From an uncultured Desulfobacterium sp. (GTDB taxonomy: Bacteria > Desulfobacterota > Desulfobacteria > Desulfobacterales > Desulfobacteraceae), in NCBI GenBank assembly GCA_937124525.1, contig CAKZLA010000181.1:1-44787 (forward strand): 44,787 nucleotides of DNA, in the 5' to 3' direction. A program made the position numbers and the translations under genes. Positions 18,279-26,022 of this stretch are shown in pieces (the stretch's first letter is position 1; each line of letters starts with the position of its first letter). The notes beneath the pieces were generated by a model that was given only the letters and a program-made list of their open reading frames with translations, did not search any database and was not told where the DNA came from.

Positions 18279-19412
18279 CTATTTGATTACGATCAGTTCA
18301 TAATTTCGAGTGCCTAAACCGATTTTTTCCCCATGCTCCAAACAGGTGCGCCATTCTGACTCGGGTGTGGAGTTGGTGAAGTGGTCATGATGGTCAAAAA
18401 AATCCGGCTTTGTCATGTTTTCATACAGTTGGCTTCCCGGAAGCGGAGTGGCCTTAAGACAGGCGTCTACACAGGCCTGATCCAGCGCCAGTGGGTCTAT
18501 GGATGCAAACATCCCCAGATTAGGCAGAATAGGGACGTCGTTTTCCCCGTGGCAGTCACAATTAGGGGAGACATCCACCACCAGGGAAATATGGAAGCAT
18601 GGGCGACCGTCCACCACCGCCTTTGTATATTCCGCCATGCGACGATTCAGTAACTCGCTGGCAGCGTCATTGTCAAACGAAATAGCGTCGAAATTGCACG
18701 CCCCCAGGCAGCGGCCGCAGCCAACGCAATTTTCCTGATTAACAGTCATTTTTTTGCCGACGTCATCAAACTCCAGGCCCTGGTTGGCGCACTCCCGCCG
18801 GCATGTGCAGCACCCCCGGCACAGGGCCTCATTGATTTGTGCCTTGCCGCTGCTGTGCTGATCCGTTTTTCCGGCCCGGGAGCCGCACCCCATACCGATA
18901 TTTTTGATGGTACCGCCAAATCCGGTCATCTCGTGACCCTTGAAATGTGTCAGACTGATGAATACGTCCGCGTCCATGATGGTCCGTCCGATTTTGGCCT
19001 CCTTTACGTATTCGCCCCCTGCCACAGGCACGGAGATATCATCGGTACCCTTCAGCCCGTCCCCGATCAGAACAGGACAGCCAACTGACAGCGGTGTAAA
19101 ACCGTTCTCCCATGCACATTCCAGGTGCTCCAAAGCGTTTTTCCGGCTGCCGGGGTACATGGTGTTGCAGTCGGTCAAAAAAGGCTTGCCGCCCAACTCT
19201 TTTACCACGTCAGACACGGCCTTGGCATAATTGGGGCGAAGATAGCTGATGTTCCCTATTTCACCAAAATGTAGCTTTATGGCGGCAAATTTGCCGTCCA
19301 TATCAATTTGCCCGATACCCGCCTTTTTGATCAGCTTTTTTAGCTTTGTGGGCAGTCCGTCTCCGAAAGCCACCGTGCGGAAATCCGTGAAATAAACCTT
19401 TGCTTTTTCCAT
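18279..19412 (-). CDS. Cytoplasmic DUF362 protein with two [4Fe-4S] clusters
   Basis: DUF362-domain protein with an inserted ferredoxin domain, about 377 residues from the ATG at 19412 (a GTG at 19424 is also possible; AGGAG is just upstream). There is no signal peptide. The DUF362 half includes AAIKLHFGEIGN, FLTDCNTMYPGSRKNA and SLTHFKGHEMTGFGGTIKNIGMGC. The ferredoxin section CRGCCTCRRECANQG...CVGCGRCLGAC lies at about residues 195-245 and should hold two [4Fe-4S] clusters. It is a cytoplasmic paralogue of the exported DUF362 protein downstream, separated from it by about 200 bases. Confidence 0.85.
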   Translation of the reverse strand: MEKAKVYFTDFRTVAFGDGLPTKLKKLIKKAGIGQIDMDGKFAAIKLHFGEIGNISYLRPNYAKAVSDVVKELGGKPFLTDCNTMYPGSRKNALEHLECAWENGFTPLSVGCPVLIGDGLKGTDDISVPVAGGEYVKEAKIGRTIMDADVFISLTHFKGHEMTGFGGTIKNIGMGCGSRAGKTDQHSSGKAQINEALCRGCCTCRRECANQGLEFDDVGKKMTVNQENCVGCGRCLGACNFDAISFDNDAASELLNRRMAEYTKAVVDGRPCFHISLVVDVSPNCDCHGENDVPILPNLGMFASIDPLALDQACVDACLKATPLPGSQLYENMTKPDFFDHHDHFTNSTPESEWRTCLEHGEKIGLGTRNYELIVIK

Positions 19413-19469
19413 TTTTTCATTCACTCCTGTTCATAAATAGTTGTACATGCCATCAACGTAGTCCGATGA

Positions 19470-19740
19470 AATCATTATCCAGGCGGTCTGTGGACGAAAA
19501 CCAAACCGCCAATTGCTCGCTCCCAGGGTGATGACCAGCTGGATGACGGCGACCCGACGACCATAAGGCCTCCGCCGGCTTCGACGTCGTGGGCCATGGT
19601 TCTACCCAGCCATGTCCACCATGCAACAGGGGCGGAGGTACCGAAAAATCCCCAGATGCAGATCAGGATAAAGGTTGCCCAAGGGAGGCACCCAATGACA
19701 GCAGGACCATGGCGGTCAGCATCATTGGTTTGATAGTTAC
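19470..19740 (-). pseudogene. Decayed MFS (drug/nucleoside efflux type) transporter remnant
   Basis: Minus-strand fragments in shifting frames match the C-terminal half of a DHA1-type major facilitator. They are MMLTAMVLLSLGAS, then FILICIWGFFGTSAPVAWWT followed by LGRTMAHDVEAGGGLMV, then VIQLVITLGAS, then AIGGLVF. Members of the family read ...AWxTWLxRxxxDxxEaGGGLMVAxIQLAITLGAxxGGLLFD. At least three frameshifts and stop codons separate the pieces, so it cannot be functional. It lies next to the AraC gene in divergent orientation, a common regulator-exporter arrangement. Confidence 0.65.
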
Positions 19741-19887
19741 TTTAAGAGATCATAATGCCTGGCAAGGGGCTTTTGAATACCTGTTCCTCTCAATACTTTG
19801 CCTATTTCTGCCTGAATGTTTGTTTTTGGTTGATTTGTCCTGTAAAATATTATTTAAAGCTGATAAACGGAATATGAAGGAGTTTAC

Positions 19888-20772
19888 ATGTCACAAGCCA
19901 ATAGACTATCGGAAAGTTTTCCCAGAATCGGCACAGGTGTCTCTGAATCACGGCTTAAAGGGGTGCGGTTTTTTAAAGAGACACAGCATATCCCCCGCAA
20001 ACCATTGGTATATGACCCCGGTATCTGCATCGTTGTTCAGGGTCATAAGATTGGTTACCTGAGTGACCGGAAATTTCAATATGATGCCAATAATTACCTG
20101 ATAACCATAGTAACTGTGCCGTTCGAATGCGAGACTTTTGCAACTCCTGAGGAACCGTTGCTTGGTCTCCACATAGATATTGATATGGGTCAGTTGCATG
20201 ACCTGATCGGCCGAATTGGTTTGCAGACACAGATCGGTAATGTCGATGAAAAGATTGTGCCCCGGGGGATCGGCCCGGCCTTTATGGATGAGGATATGGC
20301 AGATGCAACATATAGACTGATCAAGTCTTTACAGTCAGAGACTGAAGCCCAAATATTAGGCCCCGGTTTGGTACGTGAGATTCTTTATCGTGCACTCTGC
20401 GGGACTCAGGCGCCGGTACTATATTCGCTGGCCATGTACAGCGGCACTTTTTCTAAAGTTGCCCAGGTATTAAAGATTATGCAAAGTGATTATGCAGAAA
20501 AACTTGATGTGGAACAACTGGCAGATAAGGCACACATGAGTGCTTCGGCATTTCATCGGGCCTTTAAAGATATCACTTCGGATTCTCCCATGCAGTATTT
20601 AAAAAAAATCAGGCTGACCAAAGCAAGGGATTTCATGATGCTGGAAAGCATGAAAGCTTACATTGCCGCTGACAAGGTAGGATATGAAAGCTCCTCCCAG
20701 TTCAGTCGTGAGTTCAAGCGATACTTTGGGCAAAGTCCTGCAGAAATGATGCGAGAATTGCGTGTCGTATGA
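19888..20772 (+). CDS. AraC-family transcriptional regulator
   Basis: Transcription factor of 294 residues. The N-terminal half (about 10-170) matches the AraC_N-type ligand/dimer domain (PLVYDPGICIVVQGHKIGYL...VTVPFECET). The C-terminal ~100 residues carry two helix-turn-helix motifs: LADKAHMSASAFHRAFKDIT and KVGYESSSQFSREFKRYFG. AAGGAG lies just before the ATG at 19888. It probably once controlled the divergent MFS gene, now decayed. TTGATA (19730-19735) and TAATGC (19753-19758), 17 bp apart, may be its promoter. Confidence 0.9.
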   Translation: MSQANRLSESFPRIGTGVSESRLKGVRFFKETQHIPRKPLVYDPGICIVVQGHKIGYLSDRKFQYDANNYLITIVTVPFECETFATPEEPLLGLHIDIDMGQLHDLIGRIGLQTQIGNVDEKIVPRGIGPAFMDEDMADATYRLIKSLQSETEAQILGPGLVREILYRALCGTQAPVLYSLAMYSGTFSKVAQVLKIMQSDYAEKLDVEQLADKAHMSASAFHRAFKDITSDSPMQYLKKIRLTKARDFMMLESMKAYIAADKVGYESSSQFSREFKRYFGQSPAEMMRELRVV

Positions 20773-20989
20773 AGTGAGACCACTAAGAGGGTTTATTAAA
20801 AATAAGAGCTAAACCCGGATTTAACTGCTCTGACTTTTATGGCACTATAATGATGGGGTATTAAATCACTGGTGGAGGTTGAACAAAACCAGACATATTG
20901 ATGGTGAAGAGTACGTCCGCACTTTTCGCAATATATTCGTGAGTAGCATCCAGTTATAAGCACCACAATGCATGACATTCGTCCAATGT

Positions 20990-22210
20990 TTAATCAAGAC
21001 AAGTTGCATATCGCCAGCATTGTTCCAGATGAACTTGAATTAATTCCAACAGGTTCGCATCAAGTCTGCCGTCTTCCTTCATAGTTGTCATGACATCCAT
21101 GATTTCTTTCGGAGACAATGAATCCCGGTAGGGCCTTTTCTGGGCCAGCGCTTGAAAGATATCTGCAACGGTAATAATTCTGGCTTCAATGGGCAGCCCT
21201 TTCTGGTCTTTATGGAAGGGGTATCCATTTCCAGATAAGGATTCATGATGAAAAGCCGCCCATTGGGTAATTTCTTCGAATCCGGATAGTCGGCGCAGTA
21301 TCTGGTAACTTTCAAAACTGTGCCGCATGATGATTAGCCGCTCTTCTTCGGTCAGGGGACCGGGTTTTTCTAAGATATCATCATGAATATTAAGTTTGCC
21401 GATATCATGCAATAGCCCGGCGATTTCAAGCTTGTCCTGTCCATCCTCAGAGATTCCCGCAAGGCTTCCGATGAACCGTGCAAGACGGGCAACACCCAAG
21501 GAATGCTCCACCGTAAAGGTGCTTTTGGCATCAATAATGTCGGCAAAAATTCCGGCCACTTCAAAAAATGTTTTTTTATCAACGGGGAATGTTTGGGAAT
21601 TTTGTTCCATTTCCATGATGTAGTGGGTGATATGTCTTGGTTCCAACATAAACCAGAAGTTCTCACCGGCCGTCACTCTTAAAAAGGCATCTGTCAGTTT
21701 TTTTTGAAAAAAGTTTCCCCGGTACTTCTTTATGGTATCAAAAATGGGTTGTCTGGCATAAAGGATGTCGGAGTCGCGATGCTGAGCAATCAAGGCGTCA
21801 ACACGATCGCAAAGGTATATAAGATTGCTTATTTCGGCAATTTCCGGGTTAAGGTCGGAGGGCAGATCCTGCCAGTGGGTATGGTGATAACGTATGATTA
21901 AAGATAATCCCTCAAATAAATGACATCTGTTCAGCAGTTCCTCTCCCCGAATGCAGTGTTCCTGGGAGCCCTCCCAGTCCAACTCTGTAACAAGTTTCCT
22001 ATGGGTTTCGGTGGAAGATACGCCGCAGTCGTGGAGCAAGGAGGCATGGTAGACTTTATCAAGCTTACGGGAATAAAACCCCATGGTCCTTCCACACTCC
22101 CAAGCCATAAAGGCGACCCGTTTGCCATGTTGCACTTCATCAATACCCACCAGATCAAGGGCATCGGAAAAAGAGTGAATCACTTGTCTGATATCAATCT
22201 GAAAACTCAT
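20990..22210 (-). CDS. HD-GYP cyclic-di-GMP phosphodiesterase with a second HD-like domain
   Basis: Cytoplasmic protein of 406 residues with two HD-type domains. The N-terminal one (about 20-150) has HASLLHDCG at 56-63, a divergent HD motif. The C-terminal one is a true HD-GYP domain: VEHSLGVARLARF near 234, HDIGK at 268-272, HHESLSGNGYP at 321-331 and VADIFQAL after that. Family members hydrolyse c-di-GMP to GMP with a di- or trinuclear metal site, and the key residues are intact. No receiver or membrane domain is present, so input may come through the first HD domain. It is transcribed alone. Confidence 0.88.
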   Translation of the reverse strand: MSFQIDIRQVIHSFSDALDLVGIDEVQHGKRVAFMAWECGRTMGFYSRKLDKVYHASLLHDCGVSSTETHRKLVTELDWEGSQEHCIRGEELLNRCHLFEGLSLIIRYHHTHWQDLPSDLNPEIAEISNLIYLCDRVDALIAQHRDSDILYARQPIFDTIKKYRGNFFQKKLTDAFLRVTAGENFWFMLEPRHITHYIMEMEQNSQTFPVDKKTFFEVAGIFADIIDAKSTFTVEHSLGVARLARFIGSLAGISEDGQDKLEIAGLLHDIGKLNIHDDILEKPGPLTEEERLIIMRHSFESYQILRRLSGFEEITQWAAFHHESLSGNGYPFHKDQKGLPIEARIITVADIFQALAQKRPYRDSLSPKEIMDVMTTMKEDGRLDANLLELIQVHLEQCWRYATCLD

Positions 22211-22395
22211 GTGTAACTTCTTTCATTTTTCATGATTTACCTTTGGGGCAATCAATTCAAACATCTTTTCTTTAATTTTTATCATCATGTTATAATGGCT
22301 CTATCTATCCTCTCTTTATAACATACCTGGCAGTAACCACCTGCCACAACGCAAAACGAAAGTTATTTAATTCCAGAGTGTTGATGAGACTTTCA

Positions 22396-22497
22396 GTAAA
22401 TTCTCAATAACCCTGACTGCTAAAGCCTTCTTGACTCTTTAAGCGCCGGATGGTATTAAAAGTATTCACTGAATACCCAGACTTATTGAGAACTTAC
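22396..22497. mobile_element. 102-bp IS66-type MITE with 8-bp target duplication
   Basis: The left end GTAAATTCTCAATAA (22396-22410) and right end TTATTGAGAACTTAC (22483-22497) are inverted repeats of 15 bp with one mismatch. Both ends begin with GTAA, as in IS66-family elements. The element is flanked on each side by GACTTTCA (22388-22395 and 22498-22505), a perfect 8-bp duplication, the length typical of IS66. The interior is too short to encode a transposase, so it was mobilised in trans. A third copy of the terminal sequence lies at 44681. Confidence 0.85.
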
Positions 22498-22614
22498 GAC
22501 TTTCATATAAAGGATATGCCAACTAAATATAATATACAAGATTACATAAAAAAAAAATTAAGGAAGAGGAGTTGCTGGGTTGTATATTGTATGGCCCACC
22601 GGATGGACTGTGAG

Positions 22615-22646
22615 GAACGCCTAACGGCACAAGGCGTTAGGCGTTC
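22615..22646. terminator. Perfect 12-bp hairpin downstream of the DUF1638 gene
   Basis: GAACGCCTAACG (22615-22626) and CGTTAGGCGTTC (22635-22646) are exact inverted repeats around an 8-base loop. They lie 16 bases past the stop of the minus-strand DUF1638 gene. No T-run follows, so it could be a Rho-assisted terminator or an RNA-stabilising hairpin. The arms contain GCCTAAC and GTTAGGC, the core motifs of integron attC sites, but the whole is too short for attC. Confidence 0.5.
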
Positions 22647-22661
22647 TGATGCTAACTCATT

Positions 22662-23258
22662 TTATCCGGCACTCGGAATGGTTTGGTCAAGCAGGCGGAA
22701 AAGAACGCCTTGAAAATAATCCAGTGAAATCTTTTCTGTCTCAATGGGAACCTGGACCAGGTCGTAAAACTCAAGAATCTGTTCATCTGTAAAACAAGAG
22801 TGTTCATGCTCCAGCAGAAGCAGACGGTCATAATATCCAAAGTTCATTCGTGCATCCACTGTTGTCCAGGCTTTGTCTTCAATCAGTTCTTTTATCATAT
22901 TCATCCATCCCTGGGTGAATACGGCAGTTCGGTTCGTCTGTAGTTCTTTTGCCTTTATTGGTCCCAATATGATCTCAATGCAGTTTTTTTCCAACGGATA
23001 TTTTGCGTTGGCATCACCGGCTATGTCACGGATACAGGTATCGCAATGGCATTCACCACCTAGTAAGATACAAGGTTCTGCATCTGCTTTTTTTGCTTGG
23101 GAAAGAGCTGTAAGCAACTCATCTTTCATGATGCCGGGGTTGCCGTGAATCCTATTGCTCAACGAGTGAACGGCAATATCTAAATGACTGGGCAGCAAAA
23201 CCCCCAGCTCCTCTTTAAAGACAGGACATATAATGAGAAATTTAGATTTTCTATGCAT
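22662..23258 (-). CDS. DUF1638-family protein
   Basis: Cytoplasmic protein of 198 residues resembling DUF1638 proteins, which often accompany corrinoid-dependent methyltransferases and their activating ferredoxins. Visible features are the N-terminal strand FLIICPVFKEEL, the segment CILLGGECHCDTCIRD, a conserved NCIEIILGP near residue 93 and GWMNMIKELIEDKAW followed by a tyrosine/aspartate-rich part. The cysteines C68, C70 and C73 could bind a metal. GGGAAG precedes the start. It follows the QueG-like gene in the same direction by about 65 bases. Function is unknown. Confidence 0.7.
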   Translation of the reverse strand: MHRKSKFLIICPVFKEELGVLLPSHLDIAVHSLSNRIHGNPGIMKDELLTALSQAKKADAEPCILLGGECHCDTCIRDIAGDANAKYPLEKNCIEIILGPIKAKELQTNRTAVFTQGWMNMIKELIEDKAWTTVDARMNFGYYDRLLLLEHEHSCFTDEQILEFYDLVQVPIETEKISLDYFQGVLFRLLDQTIPSAG

Positions 23259-23324
23259 ATATTTCTTCCCTCTCTCAAAAACCCTTTAACCGGAGGACGT
23301 CGGAGGACGCTTGATGCCTCGCTA

Positions 23325-24365
23325 TCAGAGTTTTGATTTGGATAATTCCCTGGCATCGTCTGTTTTGAGAACTGCAGCCCGTGCCTTTTTGTTGGGGAAT
23401 CTCCGGCTGACCGCTTCTGCCAAATCCTGTCCCGGAAGCACATAGACGTTCTCCTTTCTATTCTGAAGGGGCTTGACCACCTCCCGCAAATAGTCCTTTC
23501 GGCGATCAAGATACGAGCCGATCAAATCCGTGCCTGCTGGGCAGACGCTCATGCAATACCCACACCGAAACCCACCTCCGTAGGTCAAACTCTGCCAAAC
23601 TGCCAAGGTTTCGTCGTCACTGCGTTTCTCTCTGTATTCTGCCATGTCATGGCTGGTAATCATGGATTCGACCCAGTTCAGAAAACCGCCGATCCGGTCC
23701 CGGTAGGCGTGAACCAGGCACTTGAAAAAATCAAAGGCCCCGTCCGGCGCAATGGCTCCGGTGGGACAGGTGACCACGCAGAGGCTGCAGTCAATACATG
23801 GATTGTAATCCAGGGGGTGGTCATACGCATCCAGGGCTGTATCCATGATCAGGGTCCCCAGGCAGAGATGGCTTCCGAATTCAGGATGAATCAACAGGCG
23901 ATGGTGGCCGATTTTCCCCAGTCCTGCAGCCTGGGCCACAGGTTTGTGGGAAACGGAAAACCTTTGCCCGGGGGCCTTGCTCATATCCTGGGGAAATCCC
24001 TCTGGTGGGGTGATGCAGGATATGCCTAACCGCCTCAGTTGCCGGACCAGCTTTCTGGATACGGCAATGGCCTGCTCTTCCACCGCAATGAATTCTCCGT
24101 CAATTAAAGATCGGTCAGAGGATCGGACCTGGGGGGGATTCATCCGGATAATCAAACTAACCAGGGTTTTGGCATTGGGAAAAGCGCTTATGATCGCCTC
24201 TTTCTGATCTGCAAGATCGGGGCAGTCGATTCCCACAACGCCGACATCATCGGCCCCGGCCCCCAGGGCCAGTGCTTTAAGCTGCTGCATAGTCATTGCC
24301 TCTGATCTCTCGTCCCGTTGTTTCTGCCGATATGCGATGACGCTGGGATGGTTGTCCAGTTTCAT
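23325..24365 (-). CDS. QueG-like 4Fe-4S protein
   Basis: Iron-sulfur protein of 346 residues related to epoxyqueuosine reductase and to the non-catalytic ferredoxin proteins of reductive dehalogenase and methyltransferase loci. The N-terminal part (GAGADDVGVVGIDCP...FPNAKTLVSLIIRM) and SHKPVAQAAGLGKIGHHRLLIHPEFGSHLCLGTLIMD are typical of the QueG/RdhA-like fold. Two clusters are indicated: CIDCSLCVVTCPTG and CGYCMSVCP with a preceding C. QueG binds cobalamin, so a corrinoid-related redox task, such as reactivating a Co(II) corrinoid protein, is possible. True QueG is usually encoded elsewhere and lacks this C-terminal arrangement. AAGGAG precedes the ATG. Confidence 0.8.
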   Translation of the reverse strand: MKLDNHPSVIAYRQKQRDERSEAMTMQQLKALALGAGADDVGVVGIDCPDLADQKEAIISAFPNAKTLVSLIIRMNPPQVRSSDRSLIDGEFIAVEEQAIAVSRKLVRQLRRLGISCITPPEGFPQDMSKAPGQRFSVSHKPVAQAAGLGKIGHHRLLIHPEFGSHLCLGTLIMDTALDAYDHPLDYNPCIDCSLCVVTCPTGAIAPDGAFDFFKCLVHAYRDRIGGFLNWVESMITSHDMAEYREKRSDDETLAVWQSLTYGGGFRCGYCMSVCPAGTDLIGSYLDRRKDYLREVVKPLQNRKENVYVLPGQDLAEAVSRRFPNKKARAAVLKTDDARELSKSKL

Positions 24366-24486
24366 TTTTCACTCCTTGTATTTTAATGATCTGTTCCTCT
24401 CGGTTTTTAGCTCGAAGGATCATACAGGTGGCCGTGGCATGGGCCAATAACACAAAGCCCGACCTGGGGAAACACAATATGGGCCA

Positions 24487-25035
24487 TTAATTATTAAAAA
24501 ATATTATACTAAAGTATGTAATAGTGTTGGAGCCATTGTTGTAATTAATTGAGCATTTTTTAGACAGTTCAGTAACCAAGATTCCATATCCTTCTGTCGC
24601 GGGATGCATACGTGCTGGAAATCTGCATGGACTATTCGGGTAAGTACATGATTCACAGATAGAACATCCCTCTGTGGAGAGTGCCAAAACTGTTTTAAAA
24701 CTGGATTTAAAATGTGGCAATACCTTGTCTGTCACCGTTTCATGCTGTATGGCAGCTTCACGCCACTTATTAACATCATATTTATCCTCAAGCACACTCA
24801 CTGTTGTCAGGACAAAGGCATTTTCGTATTTGTCGCACTGTTTCCTGCAATGCTCCATAGTCCCGACTGCAGGCGGACAGGCCCATGATTTTCCGTACAT
24901 CCCACAGACATTTTTTGCGCATATTTTTCTCACTTCATCAGAAAAAATCACATTATCTGTTTTTATAAAAGCATATTCGTAAATTCCTAAGTTATCTTTT
25001 TCATCAATAATGAATTCTTTAATACGGTTGATCAT
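24487..25035 (-). CDS. DUF2284 predicted metal-binding protein
   Basis: Small cytoplasmic protein, 182 residues from the ATG at 25035 (an ATG two codons earlier is possible but sits too close to the GAAGAG ribosome binding site). Cysteine motifs are CAKNVCGMYGKSWACPP near residue 38 and EGCSICESCTYPNSPCRFPARMHPATEGYG near 125, the hallmark of DUF2284, a family with probable iron-sulfur or metal sites. It lies downstream of the old-yellow-enzyme stump and the proximal TetR operator. It is therefore probably in the TetR regulon. The biochemical role of the family is unknown. Confidence 0.8.
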   Translation of the reverse strand: MINRIKEFIIDEKDNLGIYEYAFIKTDNVIFSDEVRKICAKNVCGMYGKSWACPPAVGTMEHCRKQCDKYENAFVLTTVSVLEDKYDVNKWREAAIQHETVTDKVLPHFKSSFKTVLALSTEGCSICESCTYPNSPCRFPARMHPATEGYGILVTELSKKCSINYNNGSNTITYFSIIFFNN

Positions 25036-25073
25036 AATCATCTCTTCTTTAATCTTTAAATTGGTCTTTGAAC

Positions 25074-25163
25074 TTATCCTTCAAATGTGGAAGATCTGAA
25101 AATTTTAGTTTTTACTTCAATATTGCCAATGATGGTTGGTTCAAATGTCATTTTTGAGGTCAT
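25074..25163 (-). pseudogene. N-terminal stump of an old-yellow-enzyme (NADH:flavin oxidoreductase) gene
   Basis: On the minus strand an ATG at 25163, preceded by GGGGGAG, encodes 29 residues: MTSKMTFEPTIIGNIEVKTK then IFRSSTFEG, then TAA. The FEP.xIGNIEVK.xIFRSSTFEG pattern is the first strand and FMN-contact region of old-yellow-enzyme/2,4-dienoyl-CoA-reductase-type flavoproteins. The remaining ~300-600 residues are absent, and DUF2284 follows 38 bases later. An internal deletion is the simplest explanation. The ribosome binding site and the adjacent operator are still intact. Confidence 0.65.
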
Positions 25164-25180
25164 TGTCTCCCCCTTTACAT

Positions 25181-25196
25181 TATACCGATTGGTATA
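25181..25196 (-). promoter_or_regulatory. TetR operator, upstream of the flavoprotein stump and DUF2284
   Basis: TATACCGATTGGTATA is a near-perfect palindrome (one central mismatch), 18 bases upstream of the stump start codon at 25163. Almost the same sequence occurs upstream of the tetR gene (25841-25856). A pair of matching palindromes in the two promoter regions flanking a TetR gene is strong evidence of repressor binding. Confidence 0.75.
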
Positions 25197-25212
25197 TTTT
25201 TGATTAAAAAAA

Positions 25213-25806
25213 TTATATCCGTAAATCAGTGTTTATAAGGTAGATGATATGGTCTATGCTGCGGCTCAAGTGAATTATGCTTCCTGTTGCCCGTGACAAC
25301 ATGATCCCCCCTTCAACCAAAGATACAAAAATAGATGAAAATTGTTCCGACTTTGTATTTTGGTTGATTTGTTTCTCTTTAATGCCATATTCGACAATAC
25401 GAGTAACATAATCTGTCCAGGCTTCAATAGCTTGAGCCACGCGCTCTTTTAGCCGGGGATGTACAAAATCAGAGTCAACGGCGGCATTCAATACCGGACA
25501 CCCCCCGTGTTTTGAGATTTCGGAAAAGCCATCCAGATAAAAAGTGGCAAGGGCAATCAGTTGATCATTTGCATTTTTTTTCAGATCAACGACCCTTTCG
25601 ATTTTTTCTAATATCTTAGAAATGTTATAGTCAAAAGCGGCAAGGGCAATTTCATCTTTATCCTTAAAATTACCATAAATAGCACCTTTGGTCATATTAA
25701 TGGCTTTTGTTAATTGGGACATGCTCGTGCCTTGATAACCATGCATATTAAATATTGGTGCGGCTTTTTTAATTATGTGTTGCCTGGTTTCTTCGGATTT
25801 CCCCAT
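25213..25806 (-). CDS. TetR/AcrR-family transcriptional repressor
   Basis: TetR-family regulator of 197 residues from the ATG at 25806 (AAGGAT upstream; a TTG two codons earlier is possible). The N-terminal helix-turn-helix is standard: ETRQHIIKKAAPIFNMHGYQ and GTSMSQLTKAINMTKGAIYGNFKDKDEIALAAFDYN. The C-terminal ligand domain (about 75-195) includes GGCPVLNAAVDSD, as in the YxaF/LmrA-like TetR_C groups and in NemR-type regulators. Two palindromic operators flank the gene. Control of an old-yellow-enzyme gene by a TetR protein parallels NemR-NemA, suggesting response to electrophiles, quinones or unsaturated aromatics. Confidence 0.9.
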   Translation of the reverse strand: MGKSEETRQHIIKKAAPIFNMHGYQGTSMSQLTKAINMTKGAIYGNFKDKDEIALAAFDYNISKILEKIERVVDLKKNANDQLIALATFYLDGFSEISKHGGCPVLNAAVDSDFVHPRLKERVAQAIEAWTDYVTRIVEYGIKEKQINQNTKSEQFSSIFVSLVEGGIMLSRATGSIIHLSRSIDHIIYLINTDLRI

Positions 25807-25840
25807 TTTCAATCCTTATCTTTTTGCATTAAAGAGGTGA

Positions 25841-25856
25841 TATACCAATTGGTATT
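25841..25856 (-). promoter_or_regulatory. TetR operator, autoregulatory site
   Basis: TATACCAATTGGTATT contains the exact palindrome ATACCAATTGGTAT, 35 bases upstream of the tetR start at 25806. It matches the second site at 25181-25196 at 14 of 16 positions. The position over the tetR promoter implies autorepression. Confidence 0.75.
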
Positions 25857-26022
25857 TAATATCAATACATAATTAAAATTTTATTTTTCAGTTTATTTTT
25901 TTGACCTGGTTCAAAATCGGGTAACTTTAAAATGATGTTAAACAAAAAGTCCCATGGCACGAAGACAATGCCATCCAACACACGAATTTATCCAAAGAGG
26001 CAATGCTGTGATAACCCTTTGA

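Larger units (their letters stand above)
22211..22661. other. Non-coding region with a MITE and a hairpin
   Basis: This 451-base stretch has no credible gene. It contains the promoter of the HD-GYP gene (AT-rich, around 22230-22330), a complete 102-bp MITE (22396-22497) with target duplication, and a 12-bp perfect hairpin just downstream of the DUF1638 gene. An open frame at 22450-22713 runs partly inside the MITE and is not considered real. Confidence 0.6.

Noticed and set aside
22615..22646. Integron attC site (arms contain GCCTAAC and GTTAGGC)
   Set aside because: The whole structure is 32 bases with an 8-base loop. attC sites are at least about 57 bases with inner L boxes and an unpaired G, and no integrase or cassette array is present.
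22450..22713. 87-codon plus-strand frame
   Set aside because: It starts inside the MITE and runs through the hairpin into the opposite strand of the DUF1638 gene.
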